Below, in pieces: positions 1 to 5,036 of a DNA stretch of 5,036 nt. Source of the DNA: Bacteroidia bacterium (GTDB lineage Bacteria > Bacteroidota > Bacteroidia > NS11-12g > UBA955); contig JACMRS010000179.1 of assembly GCA_014376345.1 (NCBI GenBank), positions 1 to 5,036 of the forward strand, given 5' to 3'. How positions within the stretch are numbered: position 1 is the first letter of the stretch; every line of letters begins with the position of its first letter. The translations under genes and the position numbers were made by a program. The notes beneath the pieces were generated by a model, which worked only from the letters and a program-made list of their open reading frames with translations, had not been told where the DNA came from and ran no database searches.

Positions 1-1010
1 AAGATAAAACATCTCAACGCAAGCAAGATCATATTGAACTGGCATTTGAATCGCAAGTGTCCGGAAATGATACGCGCTTTAGCTATGAGCCTCTGATGAC
101 AGCGCATCCCGGTGAAAATGCGATTCCGGTTACGGATTTTGCAGGTAAATCGCTGAAATTACCATGGTGGGTAAGCAGCATGACAGGTGGCACTGAAAAA
201 GCAGGAACCATTAATCACAACCTTGCCAAAGCATGTAAAGAGTTCGGTATGGGTATTGGATTGGGTAGTTGCCGCAGTCTTATTGATGACGACACGCATC
301 TGAAAGACTTTACAGTGCGAAAATCTGCCGGTGATGAAGTGCCGATATTTGCCAATCTTGGTATTGCTCAGGTTGAAATTCTTGTAGAACAAAACCAGAC
401 TCAAAAGATTACTGATTTAGTAAATAAACTTGAAGCTGATGGACTGATTGTTCATATTAATCCTTTGCAGGAATGGTTGCAGCCGGAAGGTGATGCTATT
501 AAAGAAGCACCTCTTGTCACGCTTCATAAATTAATTGATAAATTTAAAGGAAAGATCATCGTGAAAGAAGTTGGTCAGGGTTTTGGTCCGCAAAGCATTG
601 AAAAGCTTTTGCAACTGCCAATTGAAGCACTTGATTTTGGTGCTCATGGTGGCACTAATTTCGCACAGCTTGAACTACTCAGAGACAATCAACTTGCATT
701 AGAATGTCTTGAACCCCTTACCCGAATCGGTCATACTGCAGTGGAAATGGTTAGTTACGTTAATACCCTTCTTGATTACAAAGACACTTTATGCCGCAAT
801 GTGATTATTTCAGGTGGTATTAAAAACTTTCTTGATGGTTATTATTTACTAAAATCATGCCATGCCAATGCTGTTTATGGTCAGGCAAGTGGCTTTTTAA
901 AACATGCCATGGGAAATTATGAATCACTTCAACAATATTGCGAACTACAGAAAAAAGGCTTGCAGGCAGCTTATACTTATTTAACTTTAAGGGGTCATGA
1001 TACCCAATAA
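1..1010 (+). CDS. fni: Type 2 isopentenyl-diphosphate delta-isomerase (FMN-dependent), 5' partial
   Basis: This enzyme interconverts isopentenyl diphosphate and dimethylallyl diphosphate in the cytoplasm, using reduced FMN and Mg2+. The open frame runs from codon 3-5 to the TAA at 1008-1010, giving 335 visible residues. The family is usually about 340-350, so only a few N-terminal residues are missing. The GTG at 57 is not the start, because the codons before it encode the conserved N-terminal substrate-binding segment RKQDHIELAF. Counting from codon 3, other family motifs are SSMTGGT (about 58-64, FMN/substrate region), HINPLQE (151-157), QPEGD (160-164, the Gln and Glu known for substrate and Mg2+ contacts), VKEVG (187-191), FGAHGGTNF (212-220) and ISGGI (269-273, FMN phosphate-binding region). 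It is TIM-barrel-like throughout, with no signal peptide. The next gene is HMG-CoA reductase, which supports a mevalonate-pathway operon. It is unrelated to the type 1 (Nudix) isomerase. Family assignment is very secure. Confidence 0.95.
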   Translation, partial: DKTSQRKQDHIELAFESQVSGNDTRFSYEPLMTAHPGENAIPVTDFAGKSLKLPWWVSSMTGGTEKAGTINHNLAKACKEFGMGIGLGSCRSLIDDDTHLKDFTVRKSAGDEVPIFANLGIAQVEILVEQNQTQKITDLVNKLEADGLIVHINPLQEWLQPEGDAIKEAPLVTLHKLIDKFKGKIIVKEVGQGFGPQSIEKLLQLPIEALDFGAHGGTNFAQLELLRDNQLALECLEPLTRIGHTAVEMVSYVNTLLDYKDTLCRNVIISGGIKNFLDGYYLLKSCHANAVYGQASGFLKHAMGNYESLQQYCELQKKGLQAAYTYLTLRGHDTQ

Positions 1011-2355
1011 CATGAAAAGTATTAAAGGATTTTCAAAACTTACAAAAGAAGCTAAAATAGAATGGCTTATCAGCAATTATGCCGACGATCCAGAAAAGGC
1101 ACTTGCATTAATTAAAAGCTATTGGAACACAGATTCAGGTGTACAGAAATTACATGATGAATTTATTGAAAACACTATCACCAACTTTTATTTGCCCTAT
1201 GGTGTGGCACCAAATTTTTTAATAAACGGTAAAGTTTACTGCATTCCAATGGCTACTGAAGAAAGTTCAGTAGTTGCAGCTTGTGCAAAAGCAGCTAATT
1301 ACTGGCTTACACGTGGTGGATTTAAAACAACAGTAACAGACATGTCTAAAAGAGGACATGTTCATTTTTTATGGGAAGGGAAAAACAGTGCTGATCTTTT
1401 CGCTTTCTTTGAAAATATTAAACAGAAGTTTTTTGATGGCACTGCTTCTATTACAAAAAACATGAGAGCCCGTGGTGGTGGCATTAAAGATATTATTCTG
1501 GTAGATAAAACTGCAGTTAAAGAAAATTATTATCAGCTAAGAGCCACATTCGACACCTGCGACAGTATGGGCGCTAATTTTATTAATTCGGTTTTGGAGG
1601 AATTTGCTGCAATTCTTGAACAGGAAATCAGCATCACTACTTTACTTCCAAAAGATGAAATGCAGCTTGAAATTATCATGCGCATTCTTTCAAATTATAC
1701 TCCCGACTGCATTGTTCATTGTGAAGTAAGTTGTCCGGTTGAAGAGATGAATGAAGACAGCACTATTTCTGCAGAAGATTTTGTTAAGAAATTTATTACC
1801 GCAGTTAATATTGCTGAAGTAGAACCTTACCGGGCTGTAACGCATAACAAAGGTATTATGAATGGCATTGACAGCGTGGTGGTTGCAACAGGAAACGATT
1901 TCAGAGCTGTGGAAGCTTCGGCTCATGCTTATGCTTCACATAAAGGTACTTATTCCAGTTTGACACATGCTGAAATTAAAGACGGCATTTTTAGATTTTA
2001 TATTGATGTGCCTTTGGCTTTAGGAACTGTCGGTGGCATTACAAACCTGCATCCTCTGGTTAAATTTTCTCATGAAATTTTAGGAAATCCTAATGCTAAA
2101 GAACTGATGATGATAGTTGCTGCTGCCGGACTGGCACAAAATTTTTCAGCAATCCGATCGCTTGTTACAACCGGCATTCAAAAGGGGCACATGAAAATGC
2201 ATTTGTTGAATATTCTGAATCAGCTTGAAGCAACTGAAAATGAAAAAAAACAGATTGTTGAATCTTTCAAAAACAAAACAGTGAGCTACAATGCCGCTGT
2301 GGATGCTTTTACAAAGCTAAGAGGCGAAGCAAATATTAAAAACAATAAAAGCTGA
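997..2355 (+). CDS. mvaA: Hydroxymethylglutaryl-CoA reductase, class II
   Basis: This enzyme reduces HMG-CoA to mevalonate with two NAD(P)H, the committed step of the mevalonate pathway. The 452-residue length and the absence of membrane segments fit the soluble bacterial class II form. Visible motifs are FLINGKVY (about 74-81), PMATEESSVVAA (84-95, with the catalytic Glu at E88/E89), DTCDSMGAN (186-194, cofactor-binding region), HNKGIMNGID (283-292, catalytic Lys K285), ATGNDFRA (297-304, catalytic Asp D301), PLALGTVGG (339-347) and GIQKGHMKMH (393-402, catalytic His H398). The K285-D301 spacing of 16 equals that of the Pseudomonas mevalonii enzyme (K267, D283). Starting at 997 the gene overlaps the isomerase by 14 nt. 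An in-frame ATG at 1012 (residue 6, MKSIKGFSKL) lies 1 nt after the isomerase stop and is equally plausible, since family members commonly begin just before the GFSKL segment. Either way the two genes are probably translationally coupled. Neighbours indicate a biosynthetic rather than mevalonate-catabolic role. NADH versus NADPH preference cannot be settled by reading. Confidence 0.95.
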   Translation: MIPNNMKSIKGFSKLTKEAKIEWLISNYADDPEKALALIKSYWNTDSGVQKLHDEFIENTITNFYLPYGVAPNFLINGKVYCIPMATEESSVVAACAKAANYWLTRGGFKTTVTDMSKRGHVHFLWEGKNSADLFAFFENIKQKFFDGTASITKNMRARGGGIKDIILVDKTAVKENYYQLRATFDTCDSMGANFINSVLEEFAAILEQEISITTLLPKDEMQLEIIMRILSNYTPDCIVHCEVSCPVEEMNEDSTISAEDFVKKFITAVNIAEVEPYRAVTHNKGIMNGIDSVVVATGNDFRAVEASAHAYASHKGTYSSLTHAEIKDGIFRFYIDVPLALGTVGGITNLHPLVKFSHEILGNPNAKELMMIVAAAGLAQNFSAIRSLVTTGIQKGHMKMHLLNILNQLEATENEKKQIVESFKNKTVSYNAAVDAFTKLRGEANIKNNKS

Positions 2356-2361
2356 TTTTTA

Positions 2362-3360
2362 ATGAAAGAAAAAAAGGCACATTGCAAAGGAAAACTTCTG
2401 CTGACAGGGGAATATTTAGTTTTAGATGGAGCTACTGCTCTGGCTGTACCCACAAAAAAAGGACAGTCGGTTTCATTGTCTTCTTTAAAAGATTACAAAG
2501 AAAATGATGTTCCCGAATTGTTTGAAAAACCATCTGTTGATTCACCCTATTTAAAAGAATATTCTGAACCAACATTAATCTGGCAGAGTTTCGACTATAA
2601 AAACAATTGCTGGTTTGAAGCAACCTACAACCTGAATTATTTATCTCCGAAAGAGTATAAAGATTTCAAAATTGCCTTGCAGGTTTCTCGTTTATTACAA
2701 AGTTGCAGAGCTCTTAATCCTGCATTTTTAAAGGAGAAAACAGATTGTGTCATAAAAACACAACTCGATTTTCCAAATAACTGGGGTTTGGGAAGTAGCT
2801 CTACACTAACTGCCGGCATTGCAGAAATTGCAAATATCAATGCGCTCGAACTTCATTTTGGATGTTTTAACGGAAGCGGATACGATGTTGCCGTTTCAAT
2901 GGAACAAAAGCCGGTTCTTTATACTTTGTTTGAAGGAAAACCAATTGTTGAGCCTGTTACATTTAATCCGACTTACAGAAAATACCTTTGGTTTATTCAC
3001 CTTGGTGAAAAGCAAAACAGTACTTTAGAAATTAATAAATACAGAAAACGCAAACATATTTCTGCTTCAGATATTTATCATATTTCTGATATCAGCAACC
3101 ATGTTTTAAAATGTCAGGATCTTCATGAATTTGAAGAACTGATTAAAGAACATGAATCAATAATTGCCAAGGTGCTGGACAGACCGAATATTAAAACCTT
3201 AATGTTTTTCGATTATCCGCACGCTATTAAAAGTCTGGGTGCCTGGGGTGGCGATTTTATACTTGCAACAGGAACAGAAGATGACATGGATTATTTCAGA
3301 TCGAAAGGATTTGATACAATTCTGAGTTATGAAGAAATGGTTTGGGGAAGGTTTTCCTGA
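2362..3360 (+). CDS. GHMP-superfamily kinase, GYDIA type (mevalonate-pathway associated)
   Basis: This is a soluble 332-residue small-molecule kinase of the galactokinase/homoserine/mevalonate/phosphomevalonate kinase superfamily. Motif 1 is GKLLLTGEYLVLDGATALA (10-28), the N-terminal GHMP strand and substrate loop. Motif 2 is WGLGSSSTLTAG (141-152), the ATP phosphate-binding loop. NGSGYDVA (170-177) is the motif that names the GYDIA family, here with Val for Ile; D175 is the likely catalytic or substrate-contacting Asp. Motif 3 is SLGAWGGDFILATG (291-304), in the place of the C-terminal glycine-rich loop. GSGYD resembles the GSGFD of phosphomevalonate kinases more than mevalonate kinase, but this is only a motif-level likeness. 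Residues about 42-69 form a charged, proline-containing stretch that looks like an insertion. The ATG at 2362 lies 6 nt after the HMG-CoA reductase stop and immediately precedes the conserved first strand, so the start is convincing. Membership in the superfamily is secure. The substrate is unknown, and phosphomevalonate or mevalonate is inferred from context. Confidence 0.9.
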   Translation: MKEKKAHCKGKLLLTGEYLVLDGATALAVPTKKGQSVSLSSLKDYKENDVPELFEKPSVDSPYLKEYSEPTLIWQSFDYKNNCWFEATYNLNYLSPKEYKDFKIALQVSRLLQSCRALNPAFLKEKTDCVIKTQLDFPNNWGLGSSSTLTAGIAEIANINALELHFGCFNGSGYDVAVSMEQKPVLYTLFEGKPIVEPVTFNPTYRKYLWFIHLGEKQNSTLEINKYRKRKHISASDIYHISDISNHVLKCQDLHEFEELIKEHESIIAKVLDRPNIKTLMFFDYPHAIKSLGAWGGDFILATGTEDDMDYFRSKGFDTILSYEEMVWGRFS

Positions 3361-3378
3361 TTTTATAATTACATTTTA

Positions 3379-4077
3379 ATGAAAGACAATAAAAAAACTG
3401 TTCGCAAAAGCACAAAGCTTTTGTTAAACATGCACCCTGTTCAAAGAATATCAATCAGTGTTGTTTTTGCTGCTGTTACATTTTTTCTTTTACCAAAAGA
3501 TGAACTGGGAAAACTACTTTTGGCAACAATTTGCTGGATAGCATTTGCAGGAACTTACCTGCTGACAAGCTGGATAGTAATGTTTAACCGCACTGTAGAA
3601 AATATCCGCAAAAAAGCCAAAGAAGATGATGGTAGTAAAGCACTGGTTTCTGTTCTGGTAATTATTTCATCTTTTGCAGCCATGTTCGCCGTGCTGTTAC
3701 TGATCATCTCGACAGATTCTGAAACTAAAAACCATATTTTATTTATTCCTGCAGCCATTGTAGGAATGCTGGCATCATGGGCAATGGTGCATACCATATT
3801 TACATTTCATTATGCGCATATTTATTATGATGATGCCAATGAGTCTGATAAAAAATCTGCAGAAGGACTTGATTTCCCCGGTGATGACGAACCAGATTAT
3901 CTTGATTTTGCCTATTTTTCTTTTGGCGTTGGCTGTACTTTTCAGGTTGCAGATGTTTCAGTAACTTCACCATTAACAAGAAGAACCGTGTTAATGCACA
4001 GTTTACTTTCTTTTGGCTTAAATACATTTGTAGTAGCACTGACAATTAATCTTGTTGCCGGCCTCGGAAACCCGTAA
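3379..4077 (+). CDS. DUF1345 family multi-pass membrane protein
   Basis: This is a 232-residue inner-membrane protein of unknown function. Hydrophobic segments are visible at about residues 22-38, 46-69, 87-110, 119-142 and 205-228, with a weaker one near 175-190. A basic N-terminus (KDNKKTVRKSTK) precedes the first segment, and no cleavable signal peptide is evident. The conserved DUF1345 core is clear in the C-terminal half: MVHTIFTFHYAHIYY (136-150), then GLDFPGDDEPDYLDFAYFSF (163-182), FQVADVSVTS (188-197), RRTVLMHSLLSF (201-212) and ALTINLVAGL (220-229). The length is typical of the family as I recall it. The ATG at 3379 follows the kinase stop by 18 nt on the same strand, in an AT-only-like leader without a clear Shine-Dalgarno, so cotranscription with the mevalonate genes is likely. 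A functional link to isoprenoids is not shown by the sequence. The acidic PGDDEPDYLD segment between hydrophobic stretches is the most distinctive part and may be functionally important. Confidence 0.88.
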   Translation: MKDNKKTVRKSTKLLLNMHPVQRISISVVFAAVTFFLLPKDELGKLLLATICWIAFAGTYLLTSWIVMFNRTVENIRKKAKEDDGSKALVSVLVIISSFAAMFAVLLLIISTDSETKNHILFIPAAIVGMLASWAMVHTIFTFHYAHIYYDDANESDKKSAEGLDFPGDDEPDYLDFAYFSFGVGCTFQVADVSVTSPLTRRTVLMHSLLSFGLNTFVVALTINLVAGLGNP

Positions 4078-4134
4078 GGTCAAACTATAAAGTCAACACT
4101 AAGGTCGACTATTACAGTTGATCTCTCTTGCGAA

Positions 4135-4160
4135 TAAACTCCGTTGTAGTTTACATTTTT
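4135..4160 (+). terminator. Weak candidate intrinsic terminator for the plus-strand operon
   Basis: TAAACT (4135-4140) can pair with AGTTTA (4148-4153) around a 7-nt loop, followed within 2 nt by TTTTT (4156-4160). The order of stem then T-run is correct for plus-strand transcripts leaving the DUF1345 gene. The stem has only one G-C pair, so it would be unstable alone. This is a low-confidence call based on position and layout. Confidence 0.25.
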
Positions 4161-4183
4161 AGCGAAATATTTGACTTCGCTAA
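4159..4183. terminator. Inverted repeat between convergent genes, possible transcript-end hairpin
   Basis: TTAGCGAA (4159-4166) and TTCGCTAA (4176-4183) are perfect 8-bp inverted repeats separated by a 9-nt loop. The repeat sits 5 nt past the stop of the minus-strand dehydrogenase and about 80 nt past the DUF1345 stop, where a shared terminator would be expected. It lacks a proper T-tract after the stem in either direction: minus-strand RNA would continue with AAATGTAA, and plus-strand RNA with CTTGCTTAATCTTTT. It is therefore not a canonical intrinsic terminator and could instead be an RNA 3'-end stabilising stem or chance. Confidence 0.4.
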
Positions 4184-4188
4184 CTTGC

Positions 4189-5025
4189 TTAATCTTTTGG
4201 AAAATCAGCGCCAATAGAAGTTTCAGCCCATTCATCAAAATCTTTTTTCAATGCATCCAGTTTTAATCTGGCTCCTGCTAATGCAGCTGCACCTAGTAAT
4301 AATCTTAATGGCGGGTGTTCAGATTCAACTGCTTTATATATAGCTGTAGCTGCTCTCACAGGATCACCGGCTTGTTTACCACTGTTGTTCCTGATATTAT
4401 TTTTGTTCATACCTGCACTATTTTTGTAATCATCAATTTCAATTTTGCTGTTATTGGCCGATCTTCCAGCCCAGTCTGTTCTGAAACCGCTTGGTGCAAT
4501 AATAGTTACCTTAATACCAAGTTGTGCAACTTCTCTTGACAATGCTTCTGAAAAACCATCTACAGCAAACTTAGTAGCGTTGTAATATCCAACTCCTGGA
4601 AATCCAACCAATCCGCCAATAGAAGCCACATTTAATATATGACCGCTTTTTTGTGATCTCATTTGTGGTAAAACAGCTTTGGTCATGTTTCCAAGTCCAA
4701 ATACATTAATTTCGAACATTCTTCTCACCTCATCATCTTCACTTTCTTCGATTGCACCGAAATAACCGATTCCGGCATTGTTCACCAGCACATCAATACG
4801 ACCGAACTTTTCAATTGTTTTTGCTACAGAATCAGCAATCTCATCCTGCTTAGTAACATCAAGTTTCAGCGCTATAGCATTGACTTCATGTCCTGATACA
4901 ATGTCTTTCACATCGTCAGTATTTCTGGATCCAACACCAACTTTACCGCCTTTTTCAAGAATATATTTTGAAAGTTCACTACCAAAACCTGTAGAGCAAC
5001 CTGTAATTAACCATACTTTTTCCAT
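4189..5025 (-). CDS. Short-chain dehydrogenase/reductase (classical SDR), probably NADP-dependent
   Basis: This is a cytoplasmic 278-residue NAD(P)-dependent oxidoreductase with a Rossmann fold. The cofactor glycine motif TGCSTGFG is at residues 8-15, followed by R34 at the end of the second beta strand (GSRN). An Arg there usually favours NADPH. LDV (55-57) carries the adenine-contacting Asp region, NNAG is at 82-85, and the catalytic set is complete: N107 (INVFG), S135 (NVAS), Y148 and K152 (YNATK). Ser-to-Tyr spacing is 13, as usual. PSG at 178-180 stands where most family members have PG. The C-terminal 80 residues, which in this family shape the substrate pocket and a lid, contain an Asn/Lys-rich stretch (about 189-217) and give no substrate clue. 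The ATG at 5023-5025 starts right at the first beta strand, so the start is secure. It is convergent with the DUF1345 gene and so not part of the mevalonate operon. The precise substrate cannot be assigned. Confidence 0.93.
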   Translation of the reverse strand: MEKVWLITGCSTGFGSELSKYILEKGGKVGVGSRNTDDVKDIVSGHEVNAIALKLDVTKQDEIADSVAKTIEKFGRIDVLVNNAGIGYFGAIEESEDDEVRRMFEINVFGLGNMTKAVLPQMRSQKSGHILNVASIGGLVGFPGVGYYNATKFAVDGFSEALSREVAQLGIKVTIIAPSGFRTDWAGRSANNSKIEIDDYKNSAGMNKNNIRNNSGKQAGDPVRAATAIYKAVESEHPPLRLLLGAAALAGARLKLDALKKDFDEWAETSIGADFPKD

Positions 5026-5036
5026 GTCACAAAATT

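Noticed and set aside
57..59. GTG as the start of the isomerase gene
   Set aside because: The same frame continues upstream to the window edge and encodes the conserved RKQDHI segment of the family, so the real start lies left of the window.
2819..3028. Overlapping 69-residue plus-strand open frame inside the kinase gene
   Set aside because: It lies wholly within a well-supported gene in another frame and its translation shows no recognisable motif or initiation context.
3555..4045. Two minus-strand open frames of about 80 codons opposite the DUF1345 gene
   Set aside because: They mirror the coding strand of a conserved protein family; no homology, start context or composition supports them as genes.
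4104..4109. GTCGAC palindrome and repeated AAGGTC in the intergenic region as an operator
   Set aside because: A 6-base palindrome and a 6-base repeat are expected by chance, and the site is downstream of both convergent genes, where an operator is unlikely.
4315..4539. Plus-strand 74-codon Cys/Phe-rich open frame opposite the dehydrogenase
   Set aside because: It is antisense to a complete SDR gene, and its Cys/Phe/Ile-rich composition is what antisense reading of AT-rich coding DNA produces.
1..5036. Defence system, mobile element or CRISPR
   Set aside because: No repeat array, transposase, integrase, nuclease or toxin-like protein is visible; all five genes belong to recognised metabolic or DUF families with uniform base composition.

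Overview
The window looks like a chromosomal segment of a Bacteroidota bacterium. The DNA is AT-rich, genes are tightly packed, most starts have A/T-rich leaders without a good Shine-Dalgarno sequence, and the proteins match Bacteroidota-style versions of their families, especially the GYDIA-type GHMP kinase and the class II HMG-CoA reductase. The genus cannot be read from the sequence. The phylum assignment rests on remembered family features, not on a search.

Positions 1-3360 (+ strand) hold a compact mevalonate-pathway cluster. It contains the 3' nearly complete part of a type 2 isopentenyl-diphosphate isomerase (runs off the left edge), a class II HMG-CoA reductase that overlaps or abuts it, and a GHMP-superfamily kinase of the GYDIA type 6 nt further on. 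HMG-CoA reductase makes mevalonate, the kinase is a candidate for one of the phosphorylation steps, and the isomerase interconverts IPP and DMAPP. Thiolase, HMG-CoA synthase, a classical mevalonate kinase and diphosphomevalonate decarboxylase are not in the window and may lie upstream or elsewhere.

Positions 3379-4077 (+ strand) encode a multi-pass DUF1345 membrane protein of unknown function. It follows the kinase after 18 nt, so it is probably the last gene of the same transcript.

Positions 4078-4188 are a 111-nt intergenic stretch between convergent genes, with small inverted repeats that may form transcript ends. Positions 4189-5025 (- strand) encode a complete classical short-chain dehydrogenase/reductase with an intact catalytic set. 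It belongs to a separate transcription unit whose promoter lies at or beyond the right edge.

I saw no tRNA, rRNA, CRISPR array, insertion sequence or phage gene. This is mostly an ordinary core-metabolism region. The points most worth a second look are the undefined role of the GYDIA kinase in the mevalonate pathway, its apparent N-terminal insertion, and the DUF1345 gene trailing the cluster.
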